From positions 1 to 56,599 of the forward strand of contig CANQNO010000008.1 in NCBI GenBank assembly GCA_947625245.1: DNA of 56,599 nt. The letters are read 5' to 3'. Positions 9,887 to 18,146 of this stretch are shown here, piece by piece. The notes under the pieces were generated by a model, which worked only from the letters and a program-made list of their open reading frames with translations, was not told the origin of the DNA and did no database searches. The DNA is from an uncultured Clostridia bacterium (lineage in GTDB: Bacteria; Bacillota; Clostridia; Christensenellales; Borkfalkiaceae). Both the position numbers and the translations under genes were made by a program. Each line of letters starts with the position of its first letter. The first letter of the stretch is position 1.

Positions 9887-11392
9887 ATGAGTTTACTTGA
9901 AGTAAACTTTGGCGGAATATTCGGCGGACTGTACGAACAAATGGGCTTTGTACAGGGCAGTTACCAGAACTACATCATGCTGTTGATTTCATTTGCATTG
10001 ATGTATCTCGCCATAGTAAAAAAATTCGAGCCGATGCTGCTTTTGCCTATCGCGTTCGGTATGTTTCTCATAAATATTCCCGGCGCAGAGCACGTGCTTT
10101 GGGGAGATCCCACGCCGGTAACCGACTGTAAGTTGGGGATAAACGGCGCAATAGAGTACGCGGCGGCATATACCGACGGAACGCCCGACAAGCTTATTTA
10201 TATAAGAGAGGGCTTTTTAAATGGCGGTACGGTCACTTATTACAGCTCTTTCGAAAATCTTGCCGCCAATATAGTAAGCAAAATGCCGGCAGACGAATTC
10301 AATCTTTTATGGACGAAATGCGGCTTTGTTTCGGGAGCCGTAACCGAAGCGGGCACGGTATTTTCAAATGCCGCTCTCATAATGGACACTTCGTACGGAG
10401 CGGTAGCGGAGGAAACGCGCGGGCTTTTGTGGTACCTGTATTTCGGTGTGGATAAAGTTATTTATCCGCCTCTCATTTTTCTCGGAATAGGCGCCATGAC
10501 AGACTTCGGACCGCTTATCGCAAATCCGAAGAGTATGCTGATAGGCGCGGGCGCGCAGCTCGGCGTTTTTGTGGCGTTTCTCCTTGCGGTGTTCTGCGGG
10601 TTTTCCGTTGCGGCAGCAGCTTCTATCGCGATAATAGGCGGTGCGGACGGTCCCACTGCAATTCTTGTAACTTCAAGGCTTTCGTCCGATCTATTGCCCA
10701 TGATTGCAATTGCGGCTTATTCGTACATGGCGTTGATTCCCATAATCCAAAAGCCGCTCATGAAACTTCTTACGACCAAAAAGGAGAGGGCGATAAGGAT
10801 GAAACCCCTCCGCAGGGTGGGAAAACTCGAAAAAATTCTTTTCCCCATTATCGTTACGCTTGTTATGGGAATTATTCTTCCCGATTCGATAGCGCTTTTG
10901 GGTATGCTGATGTTAGGCAATCTATTAAAGGAATCGGGAGTTGTAGACAGACTTTCGTCACAGGCGCAGAACGGTTTAATGAATACGGTAACTATATTTT
11001 TGGGCGTTGCGGTCGGCTGCAAGGCGAAAGGCGAGCTGTTCTTAAGCCTTCAAACCATTGAGATAATACTTATCGGGCTGTTTGCTTTCATAATCGGAAC
11101 TATCGGAGGAATTCTGACGGCAAAGATAATGTGCAAGCTCACGCGCGGAAAAATCAATCCGCTTATAGGCTCTGCAGGCGTTTCAGCCGTGCCTATGGCG
11201 GCGAGGATTTCTGAAGATGTTGGGCGGCAGTACGACCCTCAAAACCACCTATTGATGCATGCCATGGGACCCAACGTTGCTGGAGTTATAGGTTCGGCAA
11301 TAGCCGCCGGCGTTTTGCTTGCTTGTTTCGGAGGCAAAGCCGACGGAACGGCGGTGCAGGCGGCGATGCAGACAATATCGGCTGTTGTATAA
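9887..11392 (+). CDS. oadB: Na+-translocating decarboxylase beta subunit (OadB-like), enlarged
   Basis: The polytopic membrane protein decarboxylates carboxybiotin and drives Na+ export. The hallmark segments are intact: FLGIGAMTDFGPLIANP with Asp206, IIGGADGPTAI at about 250-259, AAYSYMALIPIIQ and MGPNVAGVIGSAIAAG near the C-terminus. At 501 residues it is longer than the usual 370-435. The extra length is a soluble-looking block at about residues 68-178, rich in Thr, Gly and acidic residues, between the first membrane spans and the conserved core. The two ends of the protein align normally, so this is an insertion and not a fusion. Confidence 0.92.
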   Translation: MSLLEVNFGGIFGGLYEQMGFVQGSYQNYIMLLISFALMYLAIVKKFEPMLLLPIAFGMFLINIPGAEHVLWGDPTPVTDCKLGINGAIEYAAAYTDGTPDKLIYIREGFLNGGTVTYYSSFENLAANIVSKMPADEFNLLWTKCGFVSGAVTEAGTVFSNAALIMDTSYGAVAEETRGLLWYLYFGVDKVIYPPLIFLGIGAMTDFGPLIANPKSMLIGAGAQLGVFVAFLLAVFCGFSVAAAASIAIIGGADGPTAILVTSRLSSDLLPMIAIAAYSYMALIPIIQKPLMKLLTTKKERAIRMKPLRRVGKLEKILFPIIVTLVMGIILPDSIALLGMLMLGNLLKESGVVDRLSSQAQNGLMNTVTIFLGVAVGCKAKGELFLSLQTIEIILIGLFAFIIGTIGGILTAKIMCKLTRGKINPLIGSAGVSAVPMAARISEDVGRQYDPQNHLLMHAMGPNVAGVIGSAIAAGVLLACFGGKADGTAVQAAMQTISAVV

Positions 11393-11404
11393 GGAAAAGT
11401 TGTT

Positions 11405-12832
11405 ATGGAAGTCAAAAAAGTTTTAATTACGGATACGATTTTGCGCGACGCGCACCAATCCCACGCCGCAACGCGCATGAAATACGAGGAAATGGAGCCG
11501 ATGCTGGAGCTTTTGGACGACGTCGGCTATTACTCGCTTGAAGCTTGGGGCGGAGCGACTTTCGATTCCTGTCTCAGGTTTTTGAACGAAGATCCGTGGG
11601 AAAGGCTTAAAAAACTTAAAAAGCACCTCAAAAAGACGCCTATACAAATGCTTCTCCGCGGTCAAAACCTGTTGGGTTACAGACATTACGCCGACGACGT
11701 CGTGGAAAAGTTTATTGCAAAGTCTATTGAAAACGGTGTGGGCGTTATAAGACTTTTCGACGCATTGAACGACCCGAGAAATCTGGAGGCGTCCATAAAC
11801 GCCATAAAAAAATACGGCGCAAACGGCAAATGCGTGTGCGAGTGCGCTATTTGCTATACCACGAGCCCCGTCCATACAAACGAGTACTTTGTAAACCTTG
11901 CAAAACGGCTCGAAGATATGGGAGCGGAGAATATCTGCATAAAAGATATGGCGAATATTTTGTTGCCGTTTACCGCTTACGACCTTGTAAAAGCGTTAAA
12001 AGCCGAACTTCGCCCCGAAACGAAAGTGCACCTGCACACCCATAACACTACGGGTACGGGCGACATGGTAAATTTGATGGCGATAAAAGCTGGCGTGGAC
12101 ATAGTAGACTGTGCGCTTTCGCCGCTCGGAAACGGTACTTCAAACCCCGCGACCGAACCGTTGGTTGCCGCGCTCAAAGGAACGCCTTACGACACGGGAA
12201 TAGATATACAAAAACTTCTTCCCGCCGTCAACCATTTTAAAAAGGTTGCGGCAAGACTTGAAAAAGACGGCGCGTTGAACCCCAAAGTGCGTTCGGTGGA
12301 TATAAATACTTTAATTTATCAGGTGCCGGGCGGCATGCTTTCAAACCTTATGAGCCAGCTTAAACAGGCGGGAAAAGAAGATAAGCTCAACGAGTGTCTT
12401 GCCGAAGTTCCCGTTGTAAGAAAAGATTGCGGTTACCCGCCGCTCGTCACGCCGTCCAGCCAGATAGTTGGAACGCAAGCCGTATGGAACGTTTTAAAGG
12501 GCAGGTACGCCACGATAACCGCGCAGTTCAAAGACTTGATTTTGGGCAAATACGGCGAAGTTTTGGGCGAAAAGAACCCTCAAATAGTTAAAATGTGCAC
12601 GGAACACGGCGAAGAGATAGTTTCTTGCCGCCCCGCGGATTTGCTTGCCGACGAATTTGCGTCGCTTACGGAAACGGTAAAGAACATGGGCTTTTATACG
12701 TGCGAAGAGGACGTACTTTCATACGCGTTGTTCCCCGAAGTTGCGACAAACTTCTTTAAATGGCGCAAAGCGCGGGACACGGGCATAGACAGCGATATGG
12801 CAAAAAATCCCGACGGGGTTTATCCCGTCTGA
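11405..12832 (+). CDS. oadA: Oxaloacetate decarboxylase alpha / 5S-type carboxyltransferase
   Basis: The 475-residue TIM-barrel protein begins with ITDTILRDAHQSHAATRM. It has Lys180 in the CIKDMA motif, metal ligands in HLHTHNTTG (residues 209-216) and the SPLGNGTSNPATEPLVAAL segment. It takes a carboxyl group from a 2-keto acid such as oxaloacetate onto biotin. It lacks the C-terminal biotinyl domain found in fused OadA; the separate 112-residue carrier supplies it, as in transcarboxylase 5S. It is the last gene of the cluster and is followed by a hairpin. Confidence 0.92.
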   Translation: MEVKKVLITDTILRDAHQSHAATRMKYEEMEPMLELLDDVGYYSLEAWGGATFDSCLRFLNEDPWERLKKLKKHLKKTPIQMLLRGQNLLGYRHYADDVVEKFIAKSIENGVGVIRLFDALNDPRNLEASINAIKKYGANGKCVCECAICYTTSPVHTNEYFVNLAKRLEDMGAENICIKDMANILLPFTAYDLVKALKAELRPETKVHLHTHNTTGTGDMVNLMAIKAGVDIVDCALSPLGNGTSNPATEPLVAALKGTPYDTGIDIQKLLPAVNHFKKVAARLEKDGALNPKVRSVDINTLIYQVPGGMLSNLMSQLKQAGKEDKLNECLAEVPVVRKDCGYPPLVTPSSQIVGTQAVWNVLKGRYATITAQFKDLILGKYGEVLGEKNPQIVKMCTEHGEEIVSCRPADLLADEFASLTETVKNMGFYTCEEDVLSYALFPEVATNFFKWRKARDTGIDSDMAKNPDGVYPV

Positions 12833-12855
12833 CATAAATTTGTATTAATTTTAAG

Positions 12856-12877
12856 CGGCGTGAAGTTTTTCACGCCG
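12856..12877 (+). terminator. Hairpin between oadA and the flavoprotein gene
   Basis: A perfect 9-bp stem (CGGCGTGAA, loop GTTT, TTCACGCCG) is followed by TAAGG and five T and then the next ATG. The AAGG probably serves as ribosome binding site for the next gene. It may therefore act as a partial terminator or attenuator. Confidence 0.5.
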
Positions 12878-12887
12878 TAAGGTTTTT

Positions 12888-14111
12888 ATGAAAAAAGTTG
12901 CAGTTATAGGCGCGGGAGCTTCGGGAATGATGGCGGCATACGCCGCGGCAAAAAACGGACACCGCGTGACCGTATTTGAAAAAAACGAAAAATGCGGCAA
13001 AAAAATATATATCACGGGCAAGGGCAGGTGCAATATTACCCACGACTGCGACGAGCGCGGCTTTTTGGAAAACGTGATTTCCAACCCGAAATTTATGTCG
13101 AGCGCAATATACGGATTTTCTCCCGCGGATACCGTTGACTTTTTCAATGAAAACGGTTTAAAATTAAAGTGCGAGAGGGGCGGAAGAATTTTTCCCGTTT
13201 CGGACAAGTCGAGCGATGTAATTAAAACTTTGGAAAATGCCTGCAAAAATGTAGGCGTTACCTTTAATTTGAACGAAAAAGTGCTTAAATTGGGCTTTTT
13301 AAATAGTACTATGTCACACATAATTAGTGATAAGGGCACTTATGATTTTGATTGCGCCATCGTATGTACGGGCGGTTTGAGTTATCCCGCGACAGGATCT
13401 ACGGGCGACGGCTATGAATTTGCCCGAGAGGCGGGTCATCAAATCGTGCCGCTAAAACAGGGCTTGTGCGGGTTGAACGTAAAGGGCGATTTTTATAAAA
13501 ATTTGCAGGGATTGACGCTCAAGAATATAGGATTATCGGTATTTTACAATAATAAATGCGTTAAAAGATTTTTCGGGGAAATGCTTTTTACCCATTACGG
13601 CGTTTCGGGTCCCGTTGTATTGTCGGCTTCAAGCCTTATTAACAGGCTTGATTTAAATAAAGTATTTTTTGTCATAGATTTAAAACCTGCGCTCGACGAA
13701 ACCCACCTCGACGACAGAATTTTGCGCGATTTCGTGGCAAACGCCAATAAGAGCCTTGCAAATTGTTTAAAAGCGCTTCTTCCGGCGGCAATGATTTTTG
13801 AAATTCTAAAAAGAAGCGGCGTGGACGGTGACAAGGCTGTGAATTCGGTTACGAAGGAAGAACGCAGAAAAATGCTGTTTAATGTTAAAAATTTTGATTT
13901 TTATCCGCAGTCGCTGCGCGGTTTCGAAGAAGCCGTAATAACCTGCGGCGGGGTGGATATAAGACAAATTGACCCCAAAACCATGGAGAGTAAACTTATA
14001 AAAGGTCTGTATTTTTGCGGCGAAGTGCTCGATTTGGACGCATTTACGGGCGGTTATAATCTGCAAATTGCATTTTCGACGGGCTTTGCCGCAGGAAACG
14101 GAATTAAATAA
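12888..14111 (+). CDS. BaiN/HI0933-family NAD(P)/FAD-dependent oxidoreductase
   Basis: The 407-residue flavoprotein has an N-terminal FAD-binding GAGASGMMAA (residues 8-17), the family signature GKGRCNITH near residue 45, and the C-terminal FAD contact GGVDIRQIDPKTMES...GLYFCGEVLDLDAFTGGYNLQIAFSTG split over residues 352-400. Members are widespread and mostly of unknown substrate. BaiN has been linked to bile-acid dehydroxylation, but that cannot be carried over on family membership alone. It opens a run of closely spaced genes (aroH-like, cmk, plsC, ispH-rpsA), a common Clostridial arrangement. Confidence 0.88.
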   Translation: MKKVAVIGAGASGMMAAYAAAKNGHRVTVFEKNEKCGKKIYITGKGRCNITHDCDERGFLENVISNPKFMSSAIYGFSPADTVDFFNENGLKLKCERGGRIFPVSDKSSDVIKTLENACKNVGVTFNLNEKVLKLGFLNSTMSHIISDKGTYDFDCAIVCTGGLSYPATGSTGDGYEFAREAGHQIVPLKQGLCGLNVKGDFYKNLQGLTLKNIGLSVFYNNKCVKRFFGEMLFTHYGVSGPVVLSASSLINRLDLNKVFFVIDLKPALDETHLDDRILRDFVANANKSLANCLKALLPAAMIFEILKRSGVDGDKAVNSVTKEERRKMLFNVKNFDFYPQSLRGFEEAVITCGGVDIRQIDPKTMESKLIKGLYFCGEVLDLDAFTGGYNLQIAFSTGFAAGNGIK

Positions 14112-14133
14112 TACACAATGCGAAGGTAAATAT

Positions 14134-14484
14134 ATGATTGCAATACGCGGAGCGACGACGGTTGAAAATGATACCCCCGAAGAGATAAGGTCAAGCGTCA
14201 AAGAGCTGATGGGCAAACTGACCGCTTTGAACGGTCTTGACGAAAAAAATACGGTTTTGGCAATTTTTTCGAGCACGAAAGATTTGCGTTCGTTTTATCC
14301 CGCGACTGCGGCGCGCGAAACGGGCTTTTGCATTTGTCCGCTGTTTTCCGCCGAAGAACCCGATATTAAAGGCTCGCTTAAAAAGTGTATCAGGGTTGCC
14401 GTGCTGGCGGAGATATGCGGAAAACCCAAGCATGTTTACTTAAAAAAAGCCGAAAACCTGAGAAAGGATTTAAAAAATGATTAA
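14134..14484 (+). CDS. aroH: Chorismate mutase, AroH class
   Basis: The 116-residue protein matches the trimeric Bacillus AroH fold, which converts chorismate to prephenate. Residues that line up with the known active site are present: Arg5 (IRGATTVEND), Glu75, Arg87 (LKKCIRV) and Tyr102 (HVYLKKA). I start it at the ATG at 14134, which has a GAAGG site, not at an earlier in-frame ATG at 14068 inside the previous gene. It overlaps cmk by eight bases. Confidence 0.9.
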   Translation: MIAIRGATTVENDTPEEIRSSVKELMGKLTALNGLDEKNTVLAIFSSTKDLRSFYPATAARETGFCICPLFSAEEPDIKGSLKKCIRVAVLAEICGKPKHVYLKKAENLRKDLKND

Positions 14485-15142
14485 TATAGCGATAGACGGA
14501 CCCGCCGGGAGCGGCAAGAGCACGGTTTCCGAAATTTTGGGCAAAAAGCTCGACGTATTATGTCTCGATACGGGCGCCATGTACCGCGCCTGCGCCTTAA
14601 AATGTATTAAAGAAGGCGTTCCTGCCGATAACGAAATTGAGGTCGGGAAGTTGGTTGACGCCATTGACTTAAAGGTCGAATACCGCAAAGGAGCGCAAAG
14701 AACAGTTTTGGACGGCAAGGACGTTTCCGAAGAGATCAGGTTGCCTCAGGTTTCCATGGTTGCGTCCACCGTTTCGGCATACGCGGCGGTACGAAAAAAA
14801 ATGGTAGGATTGCAGCGTGAAATAGCATCGCGCAATTCTTGTATACTCAACGGGCGTGACATAGGCACAAACGTGCTTCCCGATGCGGAATTCAAATTTT
14901 ATTTGACGGCTTCGCCCGAAGTCCGCGCAAAACGCAGGTTCGACGAAAATGTACAAAAAGGTTTTAAGGAGTCGTATAACGATATTTTAAACGACATTAT
15001 AAAGCGCGACGAACAGGATAAATCACGCAAAATCGCCCCGCTTGCAAAGGCGGACGACGCCGTTCTTGTCGATTCATCCCTAATGTCCGTAGAAGAGGTC
15101 GTTGAATTTATGCTCAATATTGTTACGAAAAAACTGAAATGA
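14477..15142 (+). CDS. cmk: Cytidylate kinase
   Basis: The 221-residue protein has the P-loop GPAGSGKST at residues 8-16, the CMP-binding LDTGAMYRA and NGRDIGTNVLPDAEFKFYL segments, and an AKRR lid. It phosphorylates CMP and dCMP. It is coupled to both neighbours: an eight-base overlap with aroH and a four-base overlap with plsC. Confidence 0.97.
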   Translation: MINIAIDGPAGSGKSTVSEILGKKLDVLCLDTGAMYRACALKCIKEGVPADNEIEVGKLVDAIDLKVEYRKGAQRTVLDGKDVSEEIRLPQVSMVASTVSAYAAVRKKMVGLQREIASRNSCILNGRDIGTNVLPDAEFKFYLTASPEVRAKRRFDENVQKGFKESYNDILNDIIKRDEQDKSRKIAPLAKADDAVLVDSSLMSVEEVVEFMLNIVTKKLK

Positions 15143-15840
15143 ATAATGATACGGAAATGAAAAACGAAAATAAGGACGAAAAGTCGGTAAAAAAACCCAC
15201 AAAACTCGAAAAATGGTTCCGCACCATGAGAAGGTTCCACGCAGTGTTGATGCGCCCTATTTTTCCGTACAAAAAACTCGGGCATACCGAAAAATTCAAC
15301 GACCGCGCATATATCATAGTCGGCAATCATAAGAGCGTTCTTGACGTAATTCCCGCCGCGATCTGTATGGATAAGCCCGTACACTATATGGCAAAGCAGG
15401 AACTCACGCAAAAAAAGATAGGCAAATGGTTCACTTCTAAATGCGAGTGCATCATAGTCAGCCGCGACGGTAACGACGCCCCGGCGATTTTAAAAGCCAT
15501 GCGGTATCTCAAAAACGGCGAATCGATATGCATCTTCCCCGAAGGCACGAGGAATAAGACAGATGACGTGTTTTTACCCTTTAAGAGCGGCGCTGCGGCG
15601 CTTGCGATAAAGACCAGAACGCCAATAATCCTCATGATGCAGTACAAAAAAATCAAAGCGTTTAAAAAATCATATTATTATTACAGCGAACCGTTTGAGT
15701 TTACTGAGTATTACGGGAAAAAACTCACCGAAGCCGATATAAAGGAAGCGGACGAAAAACTCAGGGCAAAAATGCTGGAAATATACAACCGTTTGGGCGA
15801 ATTTTTCCGCAATAAAAAGAAAGGCGATATTTTGCAATAA
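15139..15840 (+). CDS. plsC: 1-acyl-sn-glycerol-3-phosphate acyltransferase
   Basis: The 233-residue protein has the acyltransferase motif NHKSVLD (His64, Asp69) and the substrate-binding FPEGTRNK at residues 133-140. It makes phosphatidic acid from lysophosphatidic acid at the membrane. A charged N-terminal 25 residues precedes the domain, and no strong membrane span is seen. It lies between cmk and ispH-rpsA. Confidence 0.93.
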   Translation: MNNDTEMKNENKDEKSVKKPTKLEKWFRTMRRFHAVLMRPIFPYKKLGHTEKFNDRAYIIVGNHKSVLDVIPAAICMDKPVHYMAKQELTQKKIGKWFTSKCECIIVSRDGNDAPAILKAMRYLKNGESICIFPEGTRNKTDDVFLPFKSGAAALAIKTRTPIILMMQYKKIKAFKKSYYYYSEPFEFTEYYGKKLTEADIKEADEKLRAKMLEIYNRLGEFFRNKKKGDILQ

Positions 15841-15852
15841 ATAAGGTGCTAA

Positions 15853-17964
15853 ATGAAAGTTACAGTTGCAAAAAACAGCGGTTTTTGCAAAGGCGTTAAA
15901 TATGCGGTGGATACGGCGCTTTCGGTACAGGGCGACAACGTATATGTTTTGGGCGAAATTATTCACAATCCTTCGGTCGTAAAAGAAATAAGCGACAGGG
16001 GAATAAAAGTTGTAGAAAGCCTTGACGAAATTCCCGGAGGAGCCACGGTTATTTTTCGTTCGCACGGCGTTCCCGAAAGCTATTACGGGATATGCGAGCA
16101 AAAGAATATAAAAATTTTGGATTGCACCTGCGGGTTTGTCAAGCGTACGCAAAATATCGTAAAGCAACAATACGCGCTCGGCAGAAAAATAGTAATTATA
16201 GGCGAAAAGGGGCATCCCGAAGTTGAAGGGCTGTTAGGTTGGTGCGGCGGTGAAGCCTTAGTATTAAACGACCCCCAAAACGTTCCTTACGGGCTTGCGG
16301 GAGAGGAGGTAAGCGTTGTGTGCCAAACTACCTTTTCCGCGGATAAATTTGAAAAAATAATAAAAAATATTCAAAAAGTTTGTGAAAAAACAGTTGCTGT
16401 TTTTAAGACGATTTGTTATACTACTATCATACGGCAAAACGAAGTTGATGAACTTTCTAAACAATGTGACGCCGTTTTGGTTATCGGCGGCATAAAAAGC
16501 AGCAACACCAACAAACTTTACGAGATTGCGGCCCGCAACTGCGAAAACGTTTTCAGGTGTGAATCTTCAAGCGACGTCGATTATCAAAAATTATTAAAAT
16601 TTAAAAGTATTGGAATTGTATCGGGGGCGTCGACCCCTGACACGCAAACCCGGGAGGTTCTTTTAAAAATGGAAGAAAATACAGAAGGTAAGGCAACGAA
16701 TACCATGGAGGAGGTAGTTGCTCAGATGGACAGCGAGACGAAGCAGCCCTATAAAAAAGGTCAGATTGTCGTTGCTACGATTTCACAGGCTACGGACGAA
16801 GGTCTTATGGTTCTTTTGCCCGGCGCCAAAAAGGAAGTCGCACTGAGCAAGGACGAAGTCGACTGCGAAGAATATAATGCGGCTGATTACGTCGGCAAAA
16901 TCGGCGACAATATTGATTTGCTTGTCACAGAGCTTAAACCCGTCCTTAAACTTTCGCAAAAAGCGGTAAGACGTTTGCACGAAGAAGAAGCTATGATTTC
17001 CGATATCGCTTCCGGCAAAAATTTTACCGTAAAGTGCACAGGTTTTAACAAGGGCGGACTTACTGCTTCCATCGGTTCTTATTCTGTATTTGTACCGGCA
17101 AAAGAAATTCGTCCCAGATACGTTGGAAATCTTGAAGAGTTCGTAGGCAAAACGCTTGAGCTCCGTTCTATCGAAATTCGCGAAGAAAGAGGAAGAAAAG
17201 AAATTGTCGCTTCCCGTCGCATTGTGATTTTGGAAGAGCGCGAAGCGAGAGACGCTCTCAGAAGAGAGAAGGAAGACGAATTTTTCAAAAGCATTTCATT
17301 AGGCGACGTTGTCGAAGGCAAAGTCGACAGGGTTACCGATTTCGGCGCTTTTGTTTCCGTAAAAGGTTTCGACTGCCTTGCGCACATTTCGGATCTGTCG
17401 TGGACAACAATCGACAAGGTGACCGATGTGCTTGAAATCGGCAAAACCTATTCTTTCAAGATTTTAAAAATCGACGAAGAGAACAGAAAAGTTTCAATTG
17501 GCTACAAGCAGCTTCAGCCTCAACCGTGGGATTCGGTTGAAGAAAAATACAAGGTCGGCGACGTCGTTCACGGAAAAGTTACGAGGCTTGCTCCTTTCGG
17601 TGCGTTTATAGAAATCGAAAAGGGCATTGACGGACTTGTGCACGTGTCGCAAATCAGATATGAGAGAATTGACACTCCCGCAAGCGTACTTAACGTCGGC
17701 GACGAAGTTGACGCTAAGATAACTTCGTTGGACGTTGCGGCAAGAAAAATGAATCTTTCGATCAAAGAGCTTTTGCCCGCACCCGAAAGAAAGAAGCCGC
17801 AGAAGCCGCGCAGGGAGCGTTTAACCGACGAAGAGAAGCCTGCCCGCCGCCCCCGTACGCAAAGAAGAAACGGTGATGGCGAAATGAGAGACTGGTCCGA
17901 TCACGGTTACGTCGCCATTTCCATGGCGGACGTACTTGCCGATGCGCGTAAAAACAAAGAATAA
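15853..17964 (+). CDS. ispH: IspH (HMBPP reductase) fused to ribosomal protein S1 repeats
   Basis: One 703-residue chain carries two functions. Residues 1-275 are IspH, the 4Fe-4S enzyme that makes IPP and DMAPP. Visible are Cys12 (NSGFCKGVKYAV), RSHGVPES, LDCTCGFV, HPEVEGLLG, TICYTTIIRQ and GGIKSSNTNKLYEI. From about residue 290 there are four S1 RNA-binding domains, the last two clearest (VEGKVDRVTDFGAFVSVKGF and VHGKVTRLAPFGAFIEIEKG), then a basic Arg/Lys-rich tail. This fusion is known in Clostridia. A terminator follows directly. Confidence 0.95.
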   Translation: MKVTVAKNSGFCKGVKYAVDTALSVQGDNVYVLGEIIHNPSVVKEISDRGIKVVESLDEIPGGATVIFRSHGVPESYYGICEQKNIKILDCTCGFVKRTQNIVKQQYALGRKIVIIGEKGHPEVEGLLGWCGGEALVLNDPQNVPYGLAGEEVSVVCQTTFSADKFEKIIKNIQKVCEKTVAVFKTICYTTIIRQNEVDELSKQCDAVLVIGGIKSSNTNKLYEIAARNCENVFRCESSSDVDYQKLLKFKSIGIVSGASTPDTQTREVLLKMEENTEGKATNTMEEVVAQMDSETKQPYKKGQIVVATISQATDEGLMVLLPGAKKEVALSKDEVDCEEYNAADYVGKIGDNIDLLVTELKPVLKLSQKAVRRLHEEEAMISDIASGKNFTVKCTGFNKGGLTASIGSYSVFVPAKEIRPRYVGNLEEFVGKTLELRSIEIREERGRKEIVASRRIVILEEREARDALRREKEDEFFKSISLGDVVEGKVDRVTDFGAFVSVKGFDCLAHISDLSWTTIDKVTDVLEIGKTYSFKILKIDEENRKVSIGYKQLQPQPWDSVEEKYKVGDVVHGKVTRLAPFGAFIEIEKGIDGLVHVSQIRYERIDTPASVLNVGDEVDAKITSLDVAARKMNLSIKELLPAPERKKPQKPRRERLTDEEKPARRPRTQRRNGDGEMRDWSDHGYVAISMADVLADARKNKE

Positions 17965-17980
17965 TTTTAAATAATAAGTT

Positions 17981-18010
17981 GCCCCGCCGTACGTTTACGG
18001 CGGGGCTTTT
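17981..18010 (+). terminator. Intrinsic terminator after ispH-rpsA
   Basis: An 11-bp stem (17981-17991 with 17996-18006, loop CGTT) is followed by four T. Confidence 0.8.
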
Positions 18011-18092
18011 GGATTGACGGACAAAAGCGCTATTCATTTTTCAGCTTTTTAAATAAAATTTTAAAACATTTTAAAAAAATTGTGTAGACAGT

Positions 18093-18121
18093 TTGATTGC
18101 CGCCGCACGGGGGTATTAAAT
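18093..18121 (+). promoter_or_regulatory. Possible promoter of htpG
   Basis: TTGATT, 17 bases, TTAAAT, 26 bases before the htpG ATG. A GGAGG ribosome binding site follows. The match is fair, not strong. Confidence 0.4.
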
Positions 18122-18146
18122 AACTGTCAAATATCGGAGGCAAATT

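Noticed and set aside
13306-13326. AGTACTATGTCACACATAATT resembling a 21-base string after glgP (near 28245) as a shared element
   Set aside because: The two strings differ at two places and one lies inside the flavoprotein coding region. A rough estimate shows one such pair is expected by chance in a window of this size.
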